Shown: one piece after another, positions 8,550 through 16,041 of the stretch
How the letters are laid out: every line of letters starts with the position of its first letter
Numbering within the stretch: the first letter of the stretch is position 1
DNA from: Spirosoma foliorum
GTDB taxonomy: Bacteria; Bacteroidota; Bacteroidia; Cytophagales; Spirosomataceae
DNA: 64,000 nt
Assembly (NCBI RefSeq): GCF_014117325.1
Contig: NZ_CP059732.1
Coordinates: forward strand, 6,833,001 to 6,897,000
Direction: 5' to 3'
Notes under the pieces: generated by a model
Seen by the model: the letters and a program-made list of their open reading frames with translations, nothing else
What the model was told of the DNA's origin: nothing
Databases searched by the model: none
Translations under genes and position numbers: made by a program

Positions 8550-9425
8550 ATGAACGCATACGTATTTCCGGGTCAGGGTTCGCAGTTTCGCGGTATGGGC
8601 CAGGACCTCTACCAGAACTCCGACGCTGCCCGCCAATTGTTCGATCAGGCAAATCAGGTGCTGGGCTACGACCTGACCAAAATCATGTTTGAAGGTTCCG
8701 ACGAAGACCTTAAACAAACCATTTATACGCAGCCTGCCGTTTTTCTGCATGGTGTTGTCATGGCCCTCACCACCGATTCATTTGTTCCAGACATGGTGGC
8801 GGGTCACTCTCTTGGTGAATTGTCGGCGCTTACAGCAGCGGGAGTATTGTCTTTTGAAGATGGTCTTCGGTTGGCGTCAATTCGAGCAACGGCCATGCAG
8901 CGTGCCTGCGAGTTAGCCCCATCGACTATGGCTGCCGTACTAGGCTTGGCCGATGCGGCTATTGAAGAAGTATGTGCCGGCATCACCGAAGAGATTGTGG
9001 TTCCAGCCAACTACAACTGTCCTGGTCAGGTAGTTATTTCTGGAAGCGTAGCAGGCATCCAACTAGCCGAAGAGCGCCTGAAAGCAGCCGGAGCCAAGCG
9101 GGTTGTGCCGCTGGCAGTAAGTGGGGCTTTCCACTCCCCGTTTATGGAACCCGCCCGAAACGAATTCGCTGAAGCCGTGAAAACAATGATCTTCAACGCA
9201 CCACGCTGCCCCGTTTATCAGAACGTAAACGCAGAAGCGGTAACAGAGCCACAACAAATTAAAGAAAACCTGATCGCCCAACTCACATCGCCCGTTCGCT
9301 GGACACAGTCCGTTGAGCGTATGGTGGCTGATGGCGCTACCAGCTTCTTTGAGTGCGGACCTGGCAAAGTTCTTCAGGGATTAATCAAAAAGATTAGCCC
9401 TGCTACGCCAGTTGCAGGCATTTGA
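8550..9425 (+). CDS. fabD: Malonyl-CoA:ACP transacylase
   Basis: A 291-residue cytosolic enzyme that loads malonate onto acyl carrier protein for type II fatty-acid synthesis. The N-terminal FPGQGSQ is canonical. The nucleophile is Ser87 in GHSLGE, and the catalytic His lies in GAFHSPFM. The C-terminal FFECGPGKVLQGL is also family-typical. The ATG at 8550 places FPGQGSQ at residues 6-12, as usual; the upstream in-frame extension overlaps the promoter. A terminator follows and no other fab genes are adjacent. Confidence 0.97.
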   Translation: MNAYVFPGQGSQFRGMGQDLYQNSDAARQLFDQANQVLGYDLTKIMFEGSDEDLKQTIYTQPAVFLHGVVMALTTDSFVPDMVAGHSLGELSALTAAGVLSFEDGLRLASIRATAMQRACELAPSTMAAVLGLADAAIEEVCAGITEEIVVPANYNCPGQVVISGSVAGIQLAEERLKAAGAKRVVPLAVSGAFHSPFMEPARNEFAEAVKTMIFNAPRCPVYQNVNAEAVTEPQQIKENLIAQLTSPVRWTQSVERMVADGATSFFECGPGKVLQGLIKKISPATPVAGI

Positions 9426-9427
9426 TG

Positions 9428-9465
9428 AATTAATAGACCTCTGTGAATCAGGAGGTCTATTAATT
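9428..9465 (+). terminator. fabD terminator
   Basis: A perfect 14-bp stem (AATTAATAGACCTC and its complement) with a 10-base loop lies directly after the fabD stop. Confidence 0.85.
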
Positions 9466-9500
9466 ATTTATACAAAAAGCTCATTTTTTTTGAAACAGAA

Positions 9501-9533
9501 TTTGCTTTTAACTCCATTTGTCAGTTACCTTTG
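9501..9533 (+). promoter_or_regulatory. Promoter of tRNA-Gln
   Basis: TTTG (9501-9504) is followed after 21 bases by TACCTTTG (9526-9533), a perfect Bacteroidota-type promoter, 20 bases before the tRNA. Confidence 0.8.
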
Positions 9534-9552
9534 CACTCGCAATTGCAAAAGC

Positions 9553-9623
9553 AGCCCGATAGTATAAGGGTAGTACAACAGATTTTGGTTCTGTTTGTCT
9601 AGGTTCGAATCCTGGTCGGGCTA
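9553..9623 (+). tRNA. tRNA-Gln (anticodon UUG)
   Basis: The acceptor stem AGCCCGA pairs with TCGGGCT. The anticodon stem ACAGA/TCTGT encloses TTTTGGT with TTG at the anticodon. The T arm CTAGG-TTCGAAT-CCTGG is intact and the discriminator is A. The 3' CCA is not encoded. A perfect promoter precedes it and a terminator follows. Gln tRNA is one of the substrates of MnmH, whose gene lies at the left edge. Confidence 0.95.
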
Positions 9624-9627
9624 CTAC

Positions 9628-9677
9628 AAAAACGCTTAATTGACTATTCATCAGTCGGTTAAGCGTTTTTTGTTTTT
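9628..9677 (+). terminator. tRNA-Gln terminator
   Basis: The stem AAAACGCTTAA / TTAAGCGTTTT, with an inner GACT/AGTC pairing, ends in a T-rich run. Confidence 0.85.
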
Positions 9678-9838
9678 AGCTTAAAATACCACCTCTTTTG
9701 TAGCTATAGCGGTTCATTTTCGCCAACAAACTACAGCCTGGTCCACCTTTCTACACCCAAAGCCTTTCAGAGATCACTGGCAAAAGTCCCTTTTTTTTCG
9801 TATAATGCGGTTTGTCATTGCCCACTCATCGTCATTAT

Positions 9839-11095
9839 ATGGAATTATACTATTCATTTTCAGTCCTCATCGTTCTAACCGCTATATTCTCTTACGTCAA
9901 CGAACGCTTCTTAAAACTACCGCCTACTATCGGTATTATGCTGATGGCTATGGTGGTTTCGGTAGCCCTGGTTATTACGGGTAATATCTTCCCAAACCTG
10001 TTCGATAGTTTCTCGCGTTTTATAGCAAATCTGGATTTTACCGAAATCCTGATGGGCGCCATGCTCAATTTTCTACTTTTTGCAGGCGCTATTCACGTAC
10101 GGCTCAAAGACCTTCGGGAGCAGCGCGCACCCATTATCGTTTTCTCAACCATCAGCGTGATTATATCGACGTTACTGGTTGGGGCTTTAACGTATTTCCT
10201 GTTACCGTTTTTCCGGTTGAACGTTCCTTTAATTCAATGCCTGGTTTTTGGTGCCTTAATCTCGCCAACCGATCCGATTGCCGTATTGGGCATTCTGAAA
10301 AAGGCTGGTGTGCGTAAATCACTGGAAACAAAGGTTGCGGGCGAATCCCTGTTTAATGATGGCGTGGCCGTTGTGGTATTTGTCGTTTTATTGCAGTTGG
10401 CTCAGGGATCGGATGTAGATCTGTCGTTTGGCAACATCTCCTGGCTGCTTATTAAGGAAGCACTCGGCGGTTTTGGTATGGGGCTACTGATTGGATACGT
10501 TGGCTCAAAGGCTATGCAGAAAATCGACAGTGCTAATGTGTCGGCGTTAATTACGCTGGCCGTGGTTATGGGCGGGTATTTAGTGGCTCGTGCCATGCAT
10601 ATCTCAGGCCCATTAACGATGGTTGCGGCCGGATTAGTGGTTGGCAATTTTGGGAAAGCTACCCGTATTTCCGTGAATACCCGCGATTATCTGGATAAGT
10701 TTTGGGAGTTAATCGATGAGATCATGAACGCTATTCTTTTCCTGATTATTGGATTTGAATTGCTATTGATTCCACACATTATGAATTACTGGCTAGTAGG
10801 AATTATTAGCATCGCCGTAGTGCTATTTGCCCGATTCATTTCGATATGGGTCCCGACCTTACTCATTCCTTTCGACACAAAGTTTGACCGACGAACGATT
10901 ACCATTCTGGTATGGGGTGGCTTACGCGGTGGTGTTTCTGTGGCGCTGGCCTTATCCATCGACGAAGACCTGAATAAGAACCTGTTTTTGTCAATCACTT
11001 ATTTCATCGTTGTTTTCTCCGTTATGGTACAAGGGTTGACGGTAGGCAAGCTTACCCAAATGAAGAAACCACTTGAAACTTCGGCAGCACGGTAA
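9839..11095 (+). CDS. Na+/H+ antiporter (CPA1/NhaP family)
   Basis: A 418-residue inner-membrane protein with about 12 hydrophobic segments, fitting sodium:proton exchange for pH and salt balance. Family motifs are SPTDPIAVLGILKKAGV and ESLFNDGVAVVVF, which contains the ND pair of the ion site, and a later GGLRGGVSVALALS. The start is the ATG at 9839; an upstream TTG extension (9812) adds polar residues and is not favoured. There is no long cytosolic C-terminal domain. The gene stands alone after tRNA-Gln. Confidence 0.92.
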   Translation: MELYYSFSVLIVLTAIFSYVNERFLKLPPTIGIMLMAMVVSVALVITGNIFPNLFDSFSRFIANLDFTEILMGAMLNFLLFAGAIHVRLKDLREQRAPIIVFSTISVIISTLLVGALTYFLLPFFRLNVPLIQCLVFGALISPTDPIAVLGILKKAGVRKSLETKVAGESLFNDGVAVVVFVVLLQLAQGSDVDLSFGNISWLLIKEALGGFGMGLLIGYVGSKAMQKIDSANVSALITLAVVMGGYLVARAMHISGPLTMVAAGLVVGNFGKATRISVNTRDYLDKFWELIDEIMNAILFLIIGFELLLIPHIMNYWLVGIISIAVVLFARFISIWVPTLLIPFDTKFDRRTITILVWGGLRGGVSVALALSIDEDLNKNLFLSITYFIVVFSVMVQGLTVGKLTQMKKPLETSAAR

Positions 11096-11163
11096 ATAGG
11101 CTTTGTGAGGCCCGCATGTTTATAGACTGCTTAGTACGCTTGGGAAAGGAAATTGGACAGCCA

Positions 11164-11376
11164 ATTTTGACCGAAGCATAACGTGTGAGATTAGCCCGCA
11201 TTTATTTTGGCCCGATAGGGTCTTCACAGCGCAGCATCGGTAGCAATTGCCCCATGTGTAGAGAACGTGTGCCGTCAGGTACACAATAGTTATGTACCTG
11301 ACGGCACATTTTACCTTGAAAACAAAATTCTTCTACCAACGCTGCGCTGTTTGATCCCTACGGGATTTTGACCGAA
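11164..11376. repeat. Nested inverted repeat flanked by 12-bp direct repeats
   Basis: The core is a perfect 16-bp stem (11268-11283, 11293-11308; TGTGCCGTCAGGTACA). It is enclosed by a perfect 10-bp pair ACAGCGCAGC (11226-11235, 11341-11350) and a looser outer pair (11212-11224, 11353-11364). ATTTTGACCGAA occurs on both sides in direct orientation (11164-11175, 11365-11376). This occupies most of the 11096-11476 gap; a short palindrome GATACGGACCGTATC follows at 11381-11395. No gene was seen in the gap. Confidence 0.8.
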
Positions 11377-11476
11377 AATCGATACGGACCGTATCTAATC
11401 CCGAATCCACACTAAAAGCGTTATCGACCCAAGGTCTGAATGACCGAAATCAGGTTTTAATACACGCTACCATCGG

Positions 11477-12157
11477 CTAATTTTTAAATAATACGTAAAA
11501 GTAAATTTCAGTTCTACGTTCAAATCCCATAGCCTCGTAGACGCCAATAGCCCGCGTATTATCGGATCGCACATGTAGATAAGGCGTGCCCGCATTGGCC
11601 TGAATTCGATAAATTTGATTGAGGATAAGTTGTCGGGCATACCCTTTACCCAAATAATCGGGATGCGTACAGACCGCGCTAATTTCGGCAAAGTCAAACG
11701 CGTGTAACCGCTGGCCAGTCATCGCCACCAGTGCATCACCCTCAAAAATCCCTTCATAATGGCCAAACTCAATTGTTCTCCGCGAAAACGGACCTGGATT
11801 CGTCAATTTCGTTAGCGCCAACATCTGAGGCACGTGCTGCTCGGTTAGGGGCACAATTGGTGCCGTTGGCGGAACAGGGTCAATACGTTTCGTATAAACC
11901 ATCTGAAAACCATCTATCCGATTCAGTATTTTCCAGCTTTCGGGAATTGTTAGCGGCTCGTCGGCAATTAAAATAACCGCGCTATCAGACGGAGCAATTT
12001 GGTGTAAGTGGTCAAAGTTTTCCGGGGTATTTTCCTGAATACCCGCAAAGGGCGACACTTCTGCGACAAAATACTTGGCGGTTTCAGTTCCCACAGACAA
12101 CTGACTATTGCCGGAACATAGTGCGTTCCAGGCTGGATTATCCAGAATATGTTTCAT
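11477..12157 (-). CDS. GNAT family N-acetyltransferase (FR47-like)
   Basis: A 226-residue protein whose C-terminal 90 residues form a GNAT fold with the acetyl-CoA loop in CTHPDYLGKGYARQLI and a closing SDNTRAIGVYEAMGFERRTE. The N-terminal half is a second, degenerate GNAT-like region, as in the FR47 group. The substrate cannot be told. The start is the ATG at 12157 (MKHILDNPAW); the seven-residue extension would need a TTG at 12178. It stands alone, convergent with the antiporter. Confidence 0.9.
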   Translation of the reverse strand: MKHILDNPAWNALCSGNSQLSVGTETAKYFVAEVSPFAGIQENTPENFDHLHQIAPSDSAVILIADEPLTIPESWKILNRIDGFQMVYTKRIDPVPPTAPIVPLTEQHVPQMLALTKLTNPGPFSRRTIEFGHYEGIFEGDALVAMTGQRLHAFDFAEISAVCTHPDYLGKGYARQLILNQIYRIQANAGTPYLHVRSDNTRAIGVYEAMGFERRTEIYFYVLFKN

Positions 12158-12374
12158 TAGGTAGATGGGCACGCTCAACCCCTATACGGTGAACTCTGCC
12201 TTATGGAAGGCTAAACGCACGCTTAAGAAATAGGGTTCTGTACGGCCCAAAACTGCTTTTTTACCCAACAGGCCCAAAATACAGGAATGATTTGTGATGC
12301 TGGAACGGCAAATATCATCAGTAAACAGGCCGTCTATTCCCCTTTTCAGGCAATACAACGGGAAACATAGCATT

Positions 12375-13199
12375 ATGAAAAATCTGGTTCTGCTCTTAAT
12401 GCTGGTTGGCTTGACCAGCTCGATAGAACACAAAGAACTTACGTGGGTAGCCATCGGCGATTCGATTACCTACCTGAATGAGCATAAAGATGAAACCGGA
12501 AATCGCATTACGAAAGGGTATATGACCCGCGTTACGGAGGAATTACCTTACATTAAGTACATCAATCAGGGTCATAATGGCTGGACTTCGGGTGGCATTG
12601 CAAAGGCTGCTGAAACATTAGGACTGACTAAAGCAGATGTCTATTCAATCTTTTTGGGCACGAATGACTGGTGGTCTGGTAGGCCTTTAGGTCGTCTGGA
12701 CGATTATCAACGCAATACGGGTAATAACACCGTCTATGGCTCATTCCGCATCATTGTCGATAAACTCCGAAGTTTAAATCCGCAGGCACCGATTATCTTA
12801 ATCACGCCCATGCAGCGAGTTGATTTCGTTTATGTGGCGAATTTCAAAAATAACGCCTACGGGTCGTATAAAGCTAAAAATGGCCAATACCTCGAAGCCT
12901 TCGCCAACGCAATCGATTCAATTGGCCGCTTTGACCATTTCCCTGTGGTTGATCTCTATCACCTAAAAGGTTTAGAGGCCAAAAAGCTGGTTAAGTATAA
13001 ACGACTGAAAGATCCCAAAAGCGGGGTTTACAACAACTATCCGTATCCGAAATTCATTGATATCCCCTTTAATCCCGAAACAGATGAGTACCCCTATCCG
13101 GTTGAATCGATTGACAAAACCTATGATGGATTGCATCCTTCCGATAAAGGCTATGAACTCATTAGCCGACAGCTGGTTAAGATCATGAAACGCTATTAA
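12375..13199 (+). CDS. Secreted SGNH/GDSL-type hydrolase
   Basis: A 274-residue protein with an N-terminal hydrophobic signal (MKNLVLLLMLVGLTSS). The catalytic serine lies in IGDSIT (block I), GTND gives block III, and DGLHPSDKGYELI carries the Asp/His of block V, so the SGNH set is complete. The family removes acyl or acetyl groups from sugars or lipids; the substrate is unknown. The ATG at 12375 is chosen because it opens the signal peptide; the frame is open from 12294 without one. It precedes the PEBP gene by about 65 bases and may share its transcript. Confidence 0.88.
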   Translation: MKNLVLLLMLVGLTSSIEHKELTWVAIGDSITYLNEHKDETGNRITKGYMTRVTEELPYIKYINQGHNGWTSGGIAKAAETLGLTKADVYSIFLGTNDWWSGRPLGRLDDYQRNTGNNTVYGSFRIIVDKLRSLNPQAPIILITPMQRVDFVYVANFKNNAYGSYKAKNGQYLEAFANAIDSIGRFDHFPVVDLYHLKGLEAKKLVKYKRLKDPKSGVYNNYPYPKFIDIPFNPETDEYPYPVESIDKTYDGLHPSDKGYELISRQLVKIMKRY

Positions 13200-13264
13200 C
13201 TGGAACGAACAGGTCATCATCCTGAAAAATGTTCCGGTCAAGCTTGCCAAACAAAATCGCAACC

Positions 13265-13864
13265 ATGAATCGATTTAAGCTCATTATCACACTGCTGATC
13301 TGTAGCACTTCGGCAACTTTTGCCCAGCAGCCTACATCAACAACGGCGCCAGCAGCTCCACCCATGCGATTAACCAGTTCGGCTTTTCCAGATGGCGGCA
13401 TCATTCCGATCAAGTTTACCCAGGCGGCTCCAGGTGCAGCTCCGGGCGGAGGGACTTCTCCCGAATTAAGCTGGACCAACGTTCCGGCTGGTACGCAGAG
13501 TTTTATCCTTCATATGCACGATGTGGATGTAAGCCGCAACAAAAGCATTGATGACAATCTTCACTGGCTGGTCTGGAATATTCCGGCCAACCTCACAGGG
13601 CTGCCCGAAGGAATTCCTGGCGGGGCACAATTACCAGATGGCAGTTATCAGATGAATGTATTCACGCCATCCTATCGTGGGCCGGGTGCTGCGGCTTCGG
13701 GGCCTTTACATCATTACATCTTTGAACTTTATGCGTTGGATACGAAACTTGATGTAAAGCCTAGTGCCGAGGGGTCAGAAACCCGTCAGAATGTTATGAA
13801 AGCGATTCAGAATCACGTACTTGGCAAGGCAGCTTACGTAGGATTATTTAAGCGGCCTCAGTAA
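13265..13864 (+). CDS. Secreted PEBP family protein (YbhB/YbcL-like)
   Basis: A 199-residue protein with a signal peptide (LIITLLICSTSATFA) and a Pro/Ala/Thr-rich linker. The phosphatidylethanolamine-binding fold shows SPELSWTNVPAGTQSFILHMHDVD, then HWLVWNIPANLTGLPEG and GPLHHYIFELYALD. The bacterial homologues have no settled role. The start at 13265 opens the signal peptide. A perfect terminator-like hairpin lies beyond the nested repeat that follows it. Confidence 0.9.
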   Translation: MNRFKLIITLLICSTSATFAQQPTSTTAPAAPPMRLTSSAFPDGGIIPIKFTQAAPGAAPGGGTSPELSWTNVPAGTQSFILHMHDVDVSRNKSIDDNLHWLVWNIPANLTGLPEGIPGGAQLPDGSYQMNVFTPSYRGPGAAASGPLHHYIFELYALDTKLDVKPSAEGSETRQNVMKAIQNHVLGKAAYVGLFKRPQ

Positions 13865-13865
13865 C

Positions 13866-14058
13866 TAATTAACGTGAATTATGGAGGATTTACGAATAGA
13901 ATTATCCTTGTTTTTGTCATCCCGACGTCAGGAGGGATCTTCGGTAAATAACCAGTTGCTGAAGATCCCTCCTGACGTCGGGATGACAAAAAATAACATT
14001 ATAAATCACTGATAATCAGTTGCCAATTTTAGATTCTATCCATTATTCACGTTAATTA
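13866..14058. repeat. Nested inverted repeat, TTTTTGTCATCC family (copy 2)
   Basis: The inner arms 13911-13942 and 13961-13992 are a perfect 32-bp pair starting TTTTTGTCATCCCGACG. The outer arms 13866-13885 and 14039-14058 match at 19 of 20. The architecture copies that at 729-1008 with different outer arms. Confidence 0.92.
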
Positions 14059-14080
14059 TTGAGTCGGACTAATTAATTTC

Positions 14081-14120
14081 TTTTTAGACTCACCGGGTTA
14101 AAACCCGGTGAGTCTAAAAA
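14081..14120. terminator. Bidirectional terminator hairpin (GGGTT-AACCC type)
   Basis: A perfect 19-bp stem with a 2-base loop, TTTTTAGACTCACCGGGTT and its complement, lies between the convergent PEBP and lipoprotein genes. T runs end both strands. Confidence 0.88.
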
Positions 14121-14121
14121 G

Positions 14122-14661
14122 CTACTTAAACGCGACATTGAAGCTACCTTCGGTCAACGTACTTTTGATCGTACCAGAGGCATCATAGGTCGTAAAGCTA
14201 AATGTGCCGATCACATTGGTAGCCGTCTTTTTGGTAATCGTAACGGTTCCTGCGCCACCGTTTCGGGTCGAGAAATCAAATTGATTGACCGTCATAATGC
14301 CAAGATTAGTCGTGTTAATAGGAAAGGTTCCTTCGCCAACGGTTTTAGGTAATAGCAGGGCAACCAGGTTTCCGGTTTTACTATCGAGACCATAAATACC
14401 GTAGTAATTATCATCCCCTGGCGAGGTGGTCAGGGCATAGTTTAAGTCAGGTGTGTAGACATATCCATCAACTTTGACCTGAAAACCCACTGCCACCTGA
14501 GTGGTCGACTGTGTGGGTGTAGTTGGTGTTGTAGGAGTAGTTGGCGTAGTCGGGGTCGTGGTGGTTTGCGTTTGAGCAGGCATTACATCATCCGATTTTT
14601 TGCTGCACGCGCTAAGCGTAGAAATGATGGCAAACAGGGCGATTACATACGTAGTTTTCAT
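14122..14661 (-). CDS. Lipoprotein with TPT repeat linker
   Basis: A 179-residue lipoprotein (signal ending STLSAC, Lys-Lys after the Cys) with a low-complexity linker of about five PTT units (residues ~37-52), then a beta-rich domain of about 125 residues. The domain, with VTITKKTATNVIGTFSFT and a final EGSFNVAFK, resembles small surface lipoproteins of the DUF6252 kind. The assignment is by eye. Probably tethered to a membrane and surface-exposed; no enzyme motif was seen. The PTT tract is repetitive DNA and may vary in copy number between strains. Confidence 0.75.
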   Translation of the reverse strand: MKTTYVIALFAIISTLSACSKKSDDVMPAQTQTTTTPTTPTTPTTPTTPTQSTTQVAVGFQVKVDGYVYTPDLNYALTTSPGDDNYYGIYGLDSKTGNLVALLLPKTVGEGTFPINTTNLGIMTVNQFDFSTRNGGAGTVTITKKTATNVIGTFSFTTYDASGTIKSTLTEGSFNVAFK

Positions 14662-14878
14662 GACTGAATAATTGGTTGTTTTGTGAGTGATTTTTAGGAA
14701 AAGCCGATGGTTTATGCGGCCTTGTTTTCCTTTGATGAATCAAACCTACAACAACCCGAAGGCCCTCATTGAGGCAACTATACAGGAAGCGGCTTTGGCT
14801 TTAAGAGCGGTGGGCACCAGTATACAAGTGGCGAAGAATATATATGGGCTCTACTTTTATTATCTGATAGTCAACACC

Positions 14879-15823
14879 CTAATGACTTACCCCTGTTCGG
14901 GGAAGTAACATATCGCTGTTTTCAGGCATAGCTACCGGCTGAATGAACGGGTGTTTTATTTCCGGGAAAGCTTTTTGAATTGACGCATGAATACGCACAA
15001 TGGCCTGATTGATAGCATCAGTTGTTAATTCAGCGTGGAAATTTACGCTCTGCACTAAGGTGATTTCTTCTGGACCGAGATAGATTGTCGCAATTTGAAT
15101 CGTCTTTAGAACCGCTGGATCGGCTTCGGTCAATGCCACTAACTGGGCAGACAGTTGTGGAGAAACCCCTTCGCCCAGGAGTAAACTTTTGCTTTCACGC
15201 GCCAGAACAACGGCTACACTGACTAACAGCAAGCCAATGAGAATCGACGCCAGCCCATCCAGATAGGGGTTGTTAAAGGTATGCCCTAAAAACACGCCTA
15301 GAAAGGCAATGATCAGGCCTAAGACATCGGACGCATCTTCAAACAGAATCGTGAACGTAGCCGAGTCTTTACTATCTTTTATAGCCGCCCATAGCGATTG
15401 ATCACCACGGGTAGCATTGAAAGCTCGCCAGGCAGTAATCAGGGAATAACCATCTAATGTAAAGGCAACCCCCAACACAATGTAATTCCAGAACGGGTCT
15501 TTGATCAGCTCTGGATGTTGCATGTGGGTTACGCCTTCGTAGAAGGAAACGCCCCCACCTACGGCAAAAATGAGGAGTGCCACTACATACGCCCAGAAGT
15601 ATTGCTCACGCCCATACCCAAACGGACGCTTTTGATCGGGTGGACGTTGACTTCGACTAAGCCCCAACAGCAATAACAACTCATTCAGCGTATCGACCAA
15701 TGAATGAATCCCTTCCGAAATCATCGCCGAACTTCCTGTAATACTGGCAGCAATAAACTTAGTGGTGGCAATACCTAAGTTAGCGGCTAACGCCGTGTAG
15801 ATTGGTGTTTTAGAAGAAGCCAT
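14879..15823 (-). CDS. Cation diffusion facilitator family transporter
   Basis: A 314-residue inner-membrane protein with about six hydrophobic segments and a cytosolic C-terminal domain. It fits proton-coupled export of a divalent metal such as zinc. The paired metal-site motifs are HSLVD in EGIHSLVDTLNE (segment II) and EDASD in FEDASDVLGL (segment V). The sequence belongs to the branch with a GYGREQYFWAY loop. The metal cannot be decided from sequence. It stands alone on the minus strand. Confidence 0.9.
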   Translation of the reverse strand: MASSKTPIYTALAANLGIATTKFIAASITGSSAMISEGIHSLVDTLNELLLLLGLSRSQRPPDQKRPFGYGREQYFWAYVVALLIFAVGGGVSFYEGVTHMQHPELIKDPFWNYIVLGVAFTLDGYSLITAWRAFNATRGDQSLWAAIKDSKDSATFTILFEDASDVLGLIIAFLGVFLGHTFNNPYLDGLASILIGLLLVSVAVVLARESKSLLLGEGVSPQLSAQLVALTEADPAVLKTIQIATIYLGPEEITLVQSVNFHAELTTDAINQAIVRIHASIQKAFPEIKHPFIQPVAMPENSDMLLPRTGVSH

Positions 15824-15914
15824 AGTGTTGAAACTGAACCCGGTTTCAGATGTTCAACCCTTAAACTACTTCTTTTTGTGGATAATGGCACGTGTGGTAC
15901 AGACTCGCGTTCGC

Positions 15915-16020
15915 GTGATGTCGGTTACCTATAACCGACATTCTTAGGTTTCTCAAAACCTACTCTTTGAACCGATAGGTTTTGAGAAACCTAAAAGTGT
16001 CAGGTTGAAGAACCTGACAC
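15915..16020. repeat. Three-hairpin composite repeat, copy A
   Basis: Three hairpins follow one another: GTCGGTTA.../TAACCGAC; AGGTTTCTCAAAACCT paired with AGGTTTTGAGAAACCT across about 16 bases; and GTGTCAGGTT/AACCTGACAC. The same three modules occur in the opposite orientation at 60134-60237. Confidence 0.92.
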
Positions 16021-16041
16021 TACGGGACGGAAACAATTACT

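Noticed and set aside
8334..8750. Minus-strand open frame of 138 codons opposite fabD.
   Set aside because: It is a shadow of fabD and its promoter region, with no family features.
9553..9623. Integration site at the 3' end of tRNA-Gln.
   Set aside because: No duplicated tRNA 3' segment and no integrase were seen downstream.
14687..14926. Possible small gene or gene remnant between the lipoprotein and CDF genes; one frame reads about 49 codons ending inside the CDF 3' end.
   Set aside because: No start, no recognisable family and no homologue in the window. The codon pattern is not convincing enough to call a gene or a pseudogene.
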